Of a stretch of 19,767 nucleotides of DNA, positions 1 to 7,375 are shown piece after piece. The DNA comes from Propionibacteriaceae bacterium. Lineage in GTDB: Bacteria; Actinomycetota; Actinomycetes; Propionibacteriales; Propionibacteriaceae. A program made the position numbers and the translations under genes. The notes under the pieces were generated by a model that made no database searches, had not been told where the DNA came from, and was given only the letters and a program-made list of their open reading frames with translations. The stretch spans positions 1 to 19,767 of the forward strand of contig JAIRVA010000181.1 of assembly GCA_031254155.1 (NCBI GenBank), in the 5' to 3' direction. Within the stretch, counting starts at the first letter, position 1; the number at the start of each line of letters is the position of its first letter.

Positions 1-1
1 G

Positions 2-184
2 TTTCCCCTGGTCGGCCTCTTCGCCGCCTACCCGACGTACTGGACGTACCGGCTGTCGAAGGCCCGCGCGCCGTTTGAACGGTGGATGTGCGGGCGGCGT
101 ACGCTCGTCAGCGGCGCGATCTTGACGGTACTTGGCGGGGTCCTGTACGCGTGGCTTTTTGGTACGGGCGTGTTGAGGGTCTGA
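2..184 (+). CDS. C-terminal end of a membrane protein (partial)
   Basis: The frame is open from the left edge to a TGA at 182-184, giving about 60 residues that begin FPLVGLFAAYPTYWTYRL and end in GVLRV. The composition fits the end of an integral membrane protein. A hydrophobic stretch reads into a short basic loop (RLSKARAPFERWMCGRR), followed by a second hydrophobic segment of about 20 residues (LVSGAILTVLGGVLYAWLFG) and a three-residue tail. The positive loop between two hydrophobic segments is what one expects of a transmembrane hairpin. No family can be assigned from this fragment, and the start lies outside the window. Confidence 0.5.
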   Translation, partial: FPLVGLFAAYPTYWTYRLSKARAPFERWMCGRRTLVSGAILTVLGGVLYAWLFGTGVLRV

Positions 185-271
185 GCCATCTTCCGCCGGG
201 CCAAGCCACTGTCGTACTTCGCGGTGTACGGCACCGGGACCCGGGGGCTTCCTGGATGGAGGCCATCAAGA

Positions 272-655
272 ATGGCGAAGAGCACCGGGCCCGGGCGTCG
301 TGTCGGTGCCGTGAGGGGCCCGTCTGAGTACAGGCACAACGGTGTCTGGTTCAAACGCGACACCAAGACCGGGCAGATCATGAACGGCTACCCGGTGGAG
401 GTCTCGGAACTGGCCGTCAGCACCCGACGCGCTACCCTTTCCTTGGCGTCTCTCAAAATGACCTGGAGACGATCCTCCAGTTCCTTCTTCGGCAGAAGGT
501 CAGTCCAATACTCGGCGACCACGATGTTGTCTTTGTGGAGTTCCATCAACTCCACCTGGTCGCGGTCTGCTGATGTGCAGAGAATCAGACCGATGGGTGT
601 TTCCTCGTTGTCTCCGCGTTCGTGCCGGTCATATGGAGCAGCATCGGGTCTTTGA
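272..655 (+). pseudogene. Small basic protein start fused to antisense DNA
   Basis: An ATG at 272 has a GGAGG-type ribosome binding site 8-9 bases upstream. The first 41 or so residues (MAKSTGPGRRVGAVRG, then KRDTKTGQIMNGYP) resemble a family of small basic proteins, known to me from phages and diverse bacteria, with a GAVRGRSQ...KRD..TGRF pattern. After about position 390 the frame simply reads the antisense strand of the DUF1016 pseudogene and becomes serine/arginine-rich low-quality sequence until the stop at 655. I infer that the original gene lost its 3' end at a recombination junction near 388-400, which is also where the converging DUF1016 pseudogene ends. A chimeric protein of 127 residues could still be made. 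Confidence 0.45.
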
Positions 656-1178
656 AGGTGTCCAGTGGTACCGCCGAGCCTTCTGGAATCTGCGCGTTGG
701 CGATCTCACGGCGTTCGAAAGCCTTTCGTCCGATAGCAGTCTCCAGTTCACGTACCCCCAAACGCTTCGCGCTCACCTCCCCGGTGTAGAACGCTCGGGC
801 CTGTCGCGATTCGAGAGGCAGCAGCAGACGGACATGCGACCAACCCACCTCCGGTGGCAGTTGGGCCAGCTCTGATTCGGAGTACTCCCGGGCGAACTTC
901 ACCATCCGATTCAGCGTCGTTTCGTCAAAGCCCTTCCCATACTGTGCCATCAGGCGCTTCGACAGCCCTGCGAGTATCTGCTTGCCATAGGCGGCTCGCC
1001 CCCGCTGGAGCGTCTCCGTGTGGAGCAGGTGGCCCAGACGCCAATTCGATACCAATGTGACCGCGTTGGCGTGGTAGGCGATGGCCGACCGAACCTCCTC
1101 GATCAACCGGGCGGCAGCCTGATACAAGCCCTCGTCACCCAACGGCAGGCCACTAGGAACACTCTCCAGATCGGGCAC
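388..1178 (-). pseudogene. DUF1016 (YhcG-type) nuclease, internal deletion
   Basis: The GTG at 1178 follows a strong AAAGGAG site. The first 180 or so codons match the N-terminal DUF1016 domain of the intact copy at 7372-8445 (YGKQIL, GKGFDE, VGWSHVRLLLPL, LGVREL, KAFERREIA, VPLDTFKDP). At about 628-636 the sequence jumps: DTFKDPMLLH continues out of frame and stops at 585. In another frame, codons for DRHERGDNEETPIGL resume the C-terminal part and run to a TAG at 388-390 (ELHKDNIVVAEYWTDLLPKK). Against the intact copy about 90 codons are missing, including the DL..YN and ELK residues of the PD-(D/E)XK nuclease core. The gene has therefore lost its catalytic centre. The N-terminal part could still be translated as a 197-residue protein from this GTG and might act alone, but I consider it a remnant. 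Confidence 0.85.
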
Positions 1179-1205
1179 GCTGGCTCCTTTCTCGTCCTCG
1201 CGGGA

Positions 1206-1231
1206 GATTCCTGCCACACGCGGCAGGAATC
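1206..1231. promoter_or_regulatory. Perfect 10-bp inverted repeat upstream of DUF1016 remnant
   Basis: GATTCCTGCC at 1206-1215 and its exact reverse complement GGCAGGAATC at 1222-1231 flank a 6-base spacer. The right arm also takes part in a second palindrome, AGGAAT-CC-ATTCCT, at 1226-1239. The site lies 28 bp upstream of the DUF1016 pseudogene start and about 130 bp past the end of the DUF1266 gene. There is no T-run on either strand, so an operator is more likely than an intrinsic terminator. Confidence 0.5.
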
Positions 1232-1365
1232 CATTCCTCAAGTATCTCGTGGACCTACGACACTGTGCTGATCCACGCTGTGTCGTCAGCCGGGCGTCCG
1301 CCCAGGCGGTCGGGTGGCGGTACATGGTGGATCAGTGGCTTCCCAGAATACAGCTGGTTCTTTGG

Positions 1366-2112
1366 TTACCAGGGGATGTTGTTCCACGGGCTGCCCTTTT
1401 TCTCCAGCAAGTACCTGGTTTGTTTCGTCAAGAGGGTCCGCCCCGCCTTGTTGTTCAAGCCGACAGCGGCCTCGCCGGCCAGGAAGGCGGTGTTGTACTC
1501 GGCCCAGCTGTGGTAGCGACTTCTGGCGTACGCGGAGATGGTACGGAGGATCGGGAGGGCAGCGGTCTTGTCGAGGTACCCCACGTCGACCGCCGCGCTG
1601 GTGATGTGGCTGACAATAGAACAGACCAGTGCGTCAACACCCTCACAATCCCAATCCCAGGCCGGTCCGGCGCTGGTCTCACTCAAGGCCATGTCTTCCA
1701 GGCTGGTCCCAGTGGTTGGAATCCCGGCGGAGGTGAAGAACATCCCCAATACCACCCGGCACGAGGTCTGGTCAGTGATGTCGAAGTCCCGCTGAAGGAG
1801 CTGGCGCAAAGACTTGGTATGGTCGGCCAGATCGGGGTAGCTGCCGCAGGTGTAGAGGTGGACGGGGTAGCTGTCATCACCAGGGCTCGACTTGAAGAGG
1901 GTGAACCAGTCAGCAAAGAAGGTCGACCGGAACTGAGCACCGAGGGCGACACCAAACTTCTCCTCAGCGGGTACGGCCCCGATCACAGCATCGGCCGGCG
2001 GCGTCGCCCCGCTGACCGAGTCCTCGCCAGCTTTCGCCGCCGCCTCGGCTTTGGCCTCGTCAACGCCCTCTTTGGCCGCGGTGGCCAACTCTTTCAGAAA
2101 CTTGAACACCAT
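1366..2112 (-). CDS. DUF1266 domain protein
   Basis: The protein has 248 residues and no signal peptide or membrane segment. Residues 1-50 are charged and alanine-rich, and the DUF1266-like region covers about 100-248. The recognisable pieces are AWDWDCEGVD at 151-160, a helical stretch ending GYLDKTAALPIL at 178-189, and HSWAEYNTAFLAGEAAVG at 201-218. These resemble the AWD, GYI...EA and SW.e....Y..G signature of DUF1266 (YbeU/YbeR-like) proteins. The role of the family is unknown; some members sit near secretion or competition genes. It starts with ATG behind a G-rich stretch (GAGGGGG), downstream of a palindrome at 2141-2158. It lies on the same strand as the lipoprotein gene, 118 bp away. 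The family call is from memory of the motif, without an alignment. Confidence 0.7.
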   Translation of the reverse strand: MVFKFLKELATAAKEGVDEAKAEAAAKAGEDSVSGATPPADAVIGAVPAEEKFGVALGAQFRSTFFADWFTLFKSSPGDDSYPVHLYTCGSYPDLADHTKSLRQLLQRDFDITDQTSCRVVLGMFFTSAGIPTTGTSLEDMALSETSAGPAWDWDCEGVDALVCSIVSHITSAAVDVGYLDKTAALPILRTISAYARSRYHSWAEYNTAFLAGEAAVGLNNKAGRTLLTKQTRYLLEKKGSPWNNIPW

Positions 2113-2140
2113 GTCCCCCCTCGGCCTTCGGCCTGTCCCT

Positions 2141-2158
2141 GGTAGGTATTAACCTACC
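2141..2158. promoter_or_regulatory. Palindromic operator candidate upstream of DUF1266 gene
   Basis: GGTAGGT (2141-2147) and ACCTACC (2152-2158) form a perfect 7-bp inverted repeat around ATTA, about 30 bp upstream of the ATG at 2112. On the minus strand a TTGACT (2167-2162), possibly a -35 box, sits just upstream. A repressor bound here would overlap the promoter. The promoter reading is weak because no good -10 box at standard spacing stands out. Confidence 0.4.
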
Positions 2159-2230
2159 AACAGTCAACCCCAGTCCACCACGGTGCCGACTGCTGGCGAC
2201 GTACCGCCCGACGTCACCCAGGGCGGGTGC

Positions 2231-2998
2231 TTAGGGTGGCAGGGTGATGTTGCAGACTCCGCCGCAGTCGACGGTCTTGTCGGGGTTGACGGTGCATTGG
2301 ACGCCGTTGCAATACACCGTACCGTCGGGTTTGATCTCGCTGACCTTCCGTGGTTCCGCGTCCATCTGCTGGGCCTGGGCCACGGTCATGCCCTGGGAGC
2401 CGTCGGGGTCCCAGTAGCACAGCACACCCTCCGGCGTACTCGCATGATAGTCCCACTGCCGGACCATCGCCGTGAACTCGTCGTCCGACATGCCTGCCCC
2501 GTCGGGCACCCCGTGCGCCGCGAAACACGAACGGATGAGTGCCTCCCGCGACGGGCCCACTATGCCTTGCGGGTTCGCCTTGACACCCAGGTACAGCAGC
2601 TCAACATTGCCGAGATACTGATCCATACAAGCGTCATTATCAACCGATGCGTCGTCGGCGACCGCGTGACCACTGCCGGGAGCGGCCGTGACGGAGTAAC
2701 CACCCCCGTCAATCAACTCCACGCTCCACCCCCGGTCACTCATGCAGGACACGAATTGCCGCCACGCGTCTTGGTATTCACCGTCCGTCACCACGTAATC
2801 AGACAACACTTGTCGTTGATAGGCGCTCAGGTTGGGATTGTCAAGGGCTTGGTTGAACTGGGTCTGCCAGAGTTCGGGTAACGTCGCCGACGGTTCGGCG
2901 TGGGGAGACCCGGTACACCCCGCGAGGCACGCCACCACGATCCCCACCGCGCCGACGACCCGCCAGCGGGCAAAGCGGCGACAGAAGTTAGCACTCAT
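2231..2998 (-). CDS. Secreted lipoprotein, cysteine-rich C-terminus
   Basis: The 255-residue protein has a classical lipoprotein signal: basic N-terminus (RRFARWR), hydrophobic core (VVGAVGIVVACLAGC) and lipobox LAGC with the lipidated Cys28. Mature residues should be anchored on the outer face of the membrane. The body contains several paired cysteines (CMSDRGW, DACMDQY, SCFAAHG, CYWDPDG). It ends in two short related units, PDGTVYCNGVQC and PDKTVDCGGVC, which look like a duplicated disulfide-bonded hairpin. I recognise it only as an actinobacterial lipoprotein of unknown function. The only usable start, ATG 2998, lies in the inverted repeat at the left end of an IS remnant and has no clear ribosome binding site, so the insertion may have displaced the native upstream signals. 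Confidence 0.75.
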   Translation of the reverse strand: MSANFCRRFARWRVVGAVGIVVACLAGCTGSPHAEPSATLPELWQTQFNQALDNPNLSAYQRQVLSDYVVTDGEYQDAWRQFVSCMSDRGWSVELIDGGGYSVTAAPGSGHAVADDASVDNDACMDQYLGNVELLYLGVKANPQGIVGPSREALIRSCFAAHGVPDGAGMSDDEFTAMVRQWDYHASTPEGVLCYWDPDGSQGMTVAQAQQMDAEPRKVSEIKPDGTVYCNGVQCTVNPDKTVDCGGVCNITLPP

Positions 2999-3215
2999 GT
3001 GTTTCAGTGTACGCGGGAGACCCGCAGGCGGGTGGATCTCGCAGTACGCGGTCGCCGTATACTACAACCGGGACCGGCCCCACTCCACCCTCGGTTATCG
3101 CACACCCGCCGAAGCCATGGACGGCCACGCCCCCAAACCGGCACCAAGGACTTCCTCCTTGCCGAATGAAGGAAATAACCGTGTCTACAAAACTTGAGGT
3201 GACTCGAAACACATG
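2996..3215. mobile_element. Internally deleted insertion sequence with terminal inverted repeats
   Basis: CATGTGTTTC at 2996-3005 is the exact reverse complement of GAAACACATG at 3206-3215. The match extends outward by one T/A pair and inward by AGT/ACT with a one-base bulge. Between the arms lies only the 3' end of a DDE transposase gene, directly after about 30 bp of left-end sequence. This fits an insertion sequence that lost most of its interior while keeping both ends, a MITE-like derivative of about 220 bp. No clear target-site duplication is visible. The repeats contain the ATG codons of both neighbouring genes (2998 minus, 3213 plus). Confidence 0.6.
3036..3197 (+). pseudogene. Transposase C-terminal fragment (rve_3 type)
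   Basis: The fragment reads ISQYAVAVYYNRDRPHSTLG, then YRTPAEAMDGHAPKP, and stops with TGA at 3195-3197. The YYN-RDRPHSTLGYRTPAE signature is the C-terminal end of the integrase core (rve_3) of IS3/IS481-type transposases, past the last catalytic glutamate. All upstream catalytic residues are missing, so it cannot be active. The codons preceding it belong to the terminal inverted repeat region of the same element. Confidence 0.85.
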
Positions 3216-3878
3216 ATTCGAAACGGTTGTACTGACGTGTTGTTTCAAGCGCAGTTGCCGCATTTTGCTCCCAACCGGGCGATTGTCGGATCGTTGACGA
3301 TGGCCGGTACCGAGGCGGTGGCGCGGATCTTGATGCCCGCGGAAACCACGGACGAGACGTACGTGTCGTGGTCGGAGCTGACAGGCATGCCGGTGTCGGG
3401 CGTCACCTACTGGTCTGAACTGGAGGCTTGCTCAAAGAGCGCCCGGGAGGCGACGCCTCCCCAAGGGTACGTTGATGGACAGACGGCGGCGCGCCTGGTG
3501 TCCGTACTGGCCCGCCACACCGCGCCGAACTCGGAGTTTGTTGTCGCGCTGTCTCGCGTCTACTGCAATGACAAGATCCCCCGCCTCCCACCCCCGCTGG
3601 CGCTGTCCGGTCCCGAGTCACAGTTCGTGGTTCGCCAGTACGCTGACCTCTACCGGTGCCCGAGCCTCACGTGGGTGCAGGACCTGACACGCGACCGTGA
3701 CTGCCACTTCCCCGTGGCGATCTGGCCCGTCGATCTGTCGTGGTCTTTGGCCGCACCCTTGTACTCCGACTCATGGTACTTTTCCGGGAGCCACTCGCTG
3801 TACGCCGCGCTCGTACGAGAAGGACTTGAGGCTCATCCTGTGTCACGACACGACCCGGTGACAGCCGAAGGCGACTAG
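3213..3878 (+). CDS. Conserved-looking actinobacterial hypothetical protein
   Basis: The open frame gives 221 residues from ATG 3213. The first 29 residues start inside the IS inverted repeat and may not be native; a second ATG at 3300 (MAGTEAVARILMPAE) is an equally good start, giving 192 residues. The C-terminal half has a pattern I associate with actinobacterial proteins of unknown function: a VAIWPVDLSWSLAAPLYSDS stretch followed by WYFSGSHSLYAALVREGLEA, after an aromatic Y-x-x-Y block near 140-150. There is no signal peptide, membrane segment or catalytic motif that I can name. It is followed closely by two small hairpins at 3890-3920. I do not know its function. Confidence 0.6.
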   Translation: MIRNGCTDVLFQAQLPHFAPNRAIVGSLTMAGTEAVARILMPAETTDETYVSWSELTGMPVSGVTYWSELEACSKSAREATPPQGYVDGQTAARLVSVLARHTAPNSEFVVALSRVYCNDKIPRLPPPLALSGPESQFVVRQYADLYRCPSLTWVQDLTRDRDCHFPVAIWPVDLSWSLAAPLYSDSWYFSGSHSLYAALVREGLEAHPVSRHDPVTAEGD

Positions 3879-3889
3879 ACGGTCGCGAC

Positions 3890-3920
3890 CTCGACAGGTC
3901 GAGTGTTTCAATAAGAAACA
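3890..3920 (+). terminator. Two adjacent small hairpins after the 3213 gene
   Basis: CTCGAC-AG-GTCGAG (3890-3903) is followed immediately by TGTTTC-AATAA-GAAACA (3904-3920) and then TTTGG. They begin 12 bases past the stop at 3878. The stems are only 6 bp and the T-run is short, so termination is plausible but weak. Confidence 0.35.
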
Positions 3921-4006
3921 TTTGGTGTTCGGTCGCTGCGCTCCCTGTCACAACGTCGTTGGCCTCGGCATACGCGCCAGCGCGTCTGCGCTCGACCTGC
4001 CTCGTT

Positions 4007-4231
4007 GTGGAGGTACCTGGCACTATCCGAACCGGGCCGGGAGTGTAGAAAACGCTTGTCAGACGGCATTTGGGAGTCTGTGAAGTGTCCAAGGAGCGAG
4101 ACACTTTGGGGGAGTTCGCGCCTCCCAAATCAGTGTGTCGGAAGAGGTGGACTCTTTCCGTTGAGGAGAAGAATCGGCTCGTGAGGGTACCGAAACGGGA
4201 AGACTGCCCGTGAATTGGGTGCGGAGTTCGG
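4007..4231 (+). pseudogene. Decayed copy of double-HTH gene (direct repeat A)
   Basis: This block aligns base for base with 8664-8891 over about 225 bp, with roughly 80-85 percent identity by eye. Shared stretches include GGAGGTACCTGG, CACTATCCGAACCGGGCC, GAAAACGCTTGTC and GGAGCGAGACACTT. Relative to the intact copy it has lost a base after CCTGG and more bases near 4185, and GTGTCG has become GTGTAG at about 4042, which places a stop where the intact copy reads serine. It is therefore a pseudogene. The similarity ends abruptly at both sides: the left arm of an inverted repeat present at 8643 is missing, and sequence after 4231 is unrelated. The stretch 4232-4373, between here and the end of mcrC, holds nothing I recognise. 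Confidence 0.8.
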
Positions 4232-4373
4232 CACTCACTTGACGAATGACTTCCGGCCCAGTTGCCGCACTCGGACTGTCCTTGGCGCGGATCAGCCATC
4301 TGCGGCGGATGCGCTGGCGACCCTTTGGACCAAGGTGTCAAAGTGGACCAGACAGGTGGCCGACAGGCTTTCG

Positions 4374-5549
4374 TTAGGCATGTACTACAAGGCTTGTCCG
4401 AACGATCTGGTGCACCTGATGGAGCAAGCCGGTGGGGCGATCCCGTACGTCGAGGGGGTGGATGCGAATGGTGACCCCGGCGTTGCGGATCGTGGCGTCG
4501 GCATCGTCTGGGCTGAACCGGCTGCCGGCGTACACGAGGTGGCCGGCGTCCAGTCCCAAAACGGTGCAGTAGGCGTGCATCTGGTACAGGTCGTCCAGCC
4601 GTTCTTCCAGTTTGTACTTCGCGTCATAGACAGCGCGGGGTTCGCCGCCGATCAAGTGAACCACGTCGGGACGAATCGGGAAACGCTTGTCGTAAGTCAG
4701 GTAGCCGGGGTACTGCTCGCGGGTGATGCCAGTGCTCACGGCCTTCAAGGCTTCACCGAGGGCCACGCTGACGAACGACTCGAAGACGACGGCCATATTG
4801 ATAACAAAGGAGGCCACCGGGTGGTCGCCCTCGCTGGTGGACAAGCCGACGGAGTCGAGGATCAGTTCGGCCAGACGTAGCGCGGGGACGTAGCGGGCGT
4901 TGCTCCGGTTCGGGGTCCACACGGGTCGGGAGATGCCGGGGGTCCAGACGGACGCCGCGTTCAACTGGCTTTCGAGGTGGCGGAGGTTGCGGATGGTGTC
5001 GTCGGGGAGACGCTCGACGCTCGCCATACGACGCAGCGCGGCCCGGAGAATCTGGTTCTCCGGGATGTCACTGGAGTAGTCGGAGTAGCGGACTTCCAGG
5101 GGTACGGGGATGCCGTGGCGGCGGGTCAACTGGTCAGACAGCCTGATCCGGCCCCGTACCACCGGCAATCGGTCGTCCATGGTGACGTACCCGCGCAACA
5201 CCCCCCCCGCCAAAGCCCGCTGGGTCAACCGGATCAGCGTCTCGCCCACGGCTGGCCACAGATCGTCGTCAGCCAGGCCGTCGAACTCGGCGGGGTTGAA
5301 CCCCGGATCATGGACATAGGCCAACATGAACAACAACGACGAGAAGGATGCCTTCGGCTGAACCACGATGTCACGTTCACCGACCCGGATCGCGCCAACC
5401 ATGTTCACGCATGGCGACACCTCCCAACCACCACCCCACACCGGGATCGCCTGTACCAAACCAGTCTGGTTGAGAGCGGCAGCCTCGACGCCCGACAGGG
5501 CGAGACCGGCTCGCTCGCTCTGGTTCTCCGTCAGCGTCAATCGCTCCAC
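4374..5549 (-). CDS. mcrC: McrC-type nuclease subunit of McrBC restriction system
   Basis: McrC is the endonuclease subunit that McrB GTPase rings recruit to modified DNA. The 391-residue protein has a typical length and order: a beta-rich N-terminal domain with LPVVRGRIRLSDQL around 128-141, YSDYSSDIPENQILRAAL at 155-172, a helical middle, and a PD-(D/E)XK nuclease domain. The nuclease residues visible are Glu257 (VFESFV), Asp295 (IRPDVV), DAKYK at 309-313 and YQMHAY at 322-327. The GTG start at 5549 lies 8 bases after the mcrB stop with a GAGGT site just upstream, so translation is coupled to mcrB. A later ATG would remove the beta domain. The gene looks intact. A second, partial copy lies at 19477-19767. 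Confidence 0.93.
   Translation of the reverse strand: MERLTLTENQSERAGLALSGVEAAALNQTGLVQAIPVWGGGWEVSPCVNMVGAIRVGERDIVVQPKASFSSLLFMLAYVHDPGFNPAEFDGLADDDLWPAVGETLIRLTQRALAGGVLRGYVTMDDRLPVVRGRIRLSDQLTRRHGIPVPLEVRYSDYSSDIPENQILRAALRRMASVERLPDDTIRNLRHLESQLNAASVWTPGISRPVWTPNRSNARYVPALRLAELILDSVGLSTSEGDHPVASFVINMAVVFESFVSVALGEALKAVSTGITREQYPGYLTYDKRFPIRPDVVHLIGGEPRAVYDAKYKLEERLDDLYQMHAYCTVLGLDAGHLVYAGSRFSPDDADATIRNAGVTIRIHPLDVRDRPTGLLHQVHQIVRTSLVVHA
4561..4661. repeat. 101-bp exact direct repeat, internal copy in mcrC
   Basis: It is identical, base for base, to 19667-19767. It covers the nuclease-core codons of mcrC (VHLIGG through YCTV). Divergence increases toward the 3' end of both genes. Confidence 0.95.
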
Positions 5550-5557
5550 TGCCGACC

Positions 5558-7375
5558 TCAGGTTTCCGGTTGCACCAACGCTGATTCAGGTTGAAGCCTC
5601 TGCTGGCGCTTTGCTGCGAGCACCTTGCGGATGGCATCCAACCCGAAGTTGGCGTGCACCTGGTCTCGCGCGTGCGTGCCGTACAGTTGCTCCTCCAATA
5701 ACGGCAGGATGTCGTACCGCCAAACGCGGCTCAACCCGGCCTCGGTCGCCGCTTCGGGGCGCATCAGGTAGGACGGACCGATCTGGAACTCCCGCAGTTT
5801 CCCTGGTAGTTGGCTGTTCAGTTCGGCCAGCAACTCGGACCGTTCCGCTGTGCCGCCGACCGCCGCGAGATAGGTTCCCAGGACGCCCGCGACCGGCTCT
5901 TCCGACGGGTGCATCTCCATGAACGGGAAGCGACGCCGGATGGCGGCATCGACCATGGCGATAGAACGGTCGGCGGTGTTCATCGTGCCGATCAAGTACA
6001 GGTTCTTCGGCAGCGAGAACGGTTCTTCTGGCGAGTACTGAAGTGCAATCTGATCGTCGCGGTACTCCAGCAGGTAGTACAACTCGCCGAACACCCTGGC
6101 AACATCGGCCCGGTTGATCTCGTCAATGATAAGCACGTGCGGATGGTCGGGGTCTTCGATCGCCGCCGCCGCGATCCGTCGGAGCGGGCCGGGTGCCAGC
6201 CGGTAGCTGACGTTACCGCCGGTGGTGACCGGACGCAGTCCCTCAAAGAAGTCCTCGTAGGCGTACGACGGGTGGAACTGGACCACAGCCACCCGCTCGT
6301 CCCCGGCGACATGCCGGGCGACTCTTCGGGCCACAAAGGTTTTGCCGGTGCCCGGCGGGCCGTACACAATCAGTTGGTGGCGGGACTCCAGCAGGCCGAT
6401 GTACTCGTCCAGCCAGGTTGTCGGCAGGTACACTGTGGTGGCGAGTTCGGCGGTGGCCCGTGGTAGGGCGAGCCCAGGCAGTGACGGAGCAACCGGATCG
6501 GGGTCGGTCGGAGCCGGGCCTGGAGTGGTGTCCGCAGTGTCCCAGATTTCCCGCCAGCGCGGCTCCCACCAGGTGAACGGACCCGGCGTGTGCCTCATCG
6601 TCGCGGCCCGGATCGCCAAGATGTCCCGGTTGACAGCCTTGAGATCGTCGCCTGTCACCCCGTCAATGGAGTCGGCCAGCCCGTCACGTATCCGGCGTTT
6701 GGCCGCGTCCGAACTCGTCGGCTCGAACACCAACGGGAAAGTGAGGAACAGCAGTACGTTGCGTATGCCCGGCTGGTCAGGTGTCACGTCGGCCGTCAGG
6801 TCGAGGAAGGCCCAGGGATCACCCAACGTCGCTTGGCGTTGAGCATCAGGCAGACCCGCCCAACGGATCACGAACTGGGCCAGCCAAGCCATGTGCTCCC
6901 AGAAGAACGTCAGGTACTCCATCCGACCATCAAAAGCGTCGGGAACCCCTGGATGGCGTAGCAGAGCATCGTTCATTGCGTCCGGGAGGGGTGGATGACC
7001 AGCGATCCGGGTGAGGTCTGCGTTCAGGTCGTCGATCTTGGTCTGTGGTTTCATCTGGGTTGTGGGCAAATGCCGCAGGAACGACATCTCCGCGAACAGG
7101 AGATGTACCGGATCTGGCAAGGTGGTCAACTGGCCGTGATACTTCTGTTTCAAAGACAGCGACCCATCCGTGGGGTTGCCCCCGATAGCGTGGCGAAGTC
7201 TCTCGGCGTTGTCGGCCGTCCAGATTTCCTGTGCCGGGTCGATGGCGGACTTCCGGTCACCGAAGAGGTGTTCAAGGACGATGTACGCCCCTTGGGCGAT
7301 TTCCAGGTGTTCCGGGCGAACTGACGCTCTCACGCTCGCCGGGTCAATCAGGTACGGAGGTGTGGAAGTGGTCAT
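5558..7375 (-). CDS. mcrB: McrB-type AAA+ GTPase of McrBC restriction system
   Basis: This 605-residue protein is the motor and recognition subunit. The AAA+ domain occupies about 320-590: Walker A GPPGTGKT at 339-346, FHPSYAYEDFFEG at 367-379, Walker B VLIIDEINRAD at 414-423, the McrB GTP-binding signature MNTADRS at 465-471, and an arginine-rich AIRRRF (478-483). The first 300 residues form a specificity domain unlike the short DUF3578 domain of the E. coli protein. It has a KQKYHGQL...DPVHLLFAEMSFLRHLP block (about 76-104) that I associate with actinobacterial and other long McrB proteins; what modification it reads cannot be told. A proline-rich linker lies at 284-300. Its ATG at 7375 overlaps the DUF1016 stop (ATGA), so the genes form one translationally coupled unit. 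Confidence 0.93.
   Translation of the reverse strand: MTTSTPPYLIDPASVRASVRPEHLEIAQGAYIVLEHLFGDRKSAIDPAQEIWTADNAERLRHAIGGNPTDGSLSLKQKYHGQLTTLPDPVHLLFAEMSFLRHLPTTQMKPQTKIDDLNADLTRIAGHPPLPDAMNDALLRHPGVPDAFDGRMEYLTFFWEHMAWLAQFVIRWAGLPDAQRQATLGDPWAFLDLTADVTPDQPGIRNVLLFLTFPLVFEPTSSDAAKRRIRDGLADSIDGVTGDDLKAVNRDILAIRAATMRHTPGPFTWWEPRWREIWDTADTTPGPAPTDPDPVAPSLPGLALPRATAELATTVYLPTTWLDEYIGLLESRHQLIVYGPPGTGKTFVARRVARHVAGDERVAVVQFHPSYAYEDFFEGLRPVTTGGNVSYRLAPGPLRRIAAAAIEDPDHPHVLIIDEINRADVARVFGELYYLLEYRDDQIALQYSPEEPFSLPKNLYLIGTMNTADRSIAMVDAAIRRRFPFMEMHPSEEPVAGVLGTYLAAVGGTAERSELLAELNSQLPGKLREFQIGPSYLMRPEAATEAGLSRVWRYDILPLLEEQLYGTHARDQVHANFGLDAIRKVLAAKRQQRLQPESALVQPET

Noticed and set aside
1249..2145. 298-codon plus-strand open frame
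   Set aside because: It lies antisense to the DUF1266 gene, and the translation has no recognisable motif.
4232..4373. Possible continuation of the decayed HTH gene or another IS fragment before mcrC
   Set aside because: It does not align with the intact HTH copy, and no transposase or domain signature is readable in any frame.
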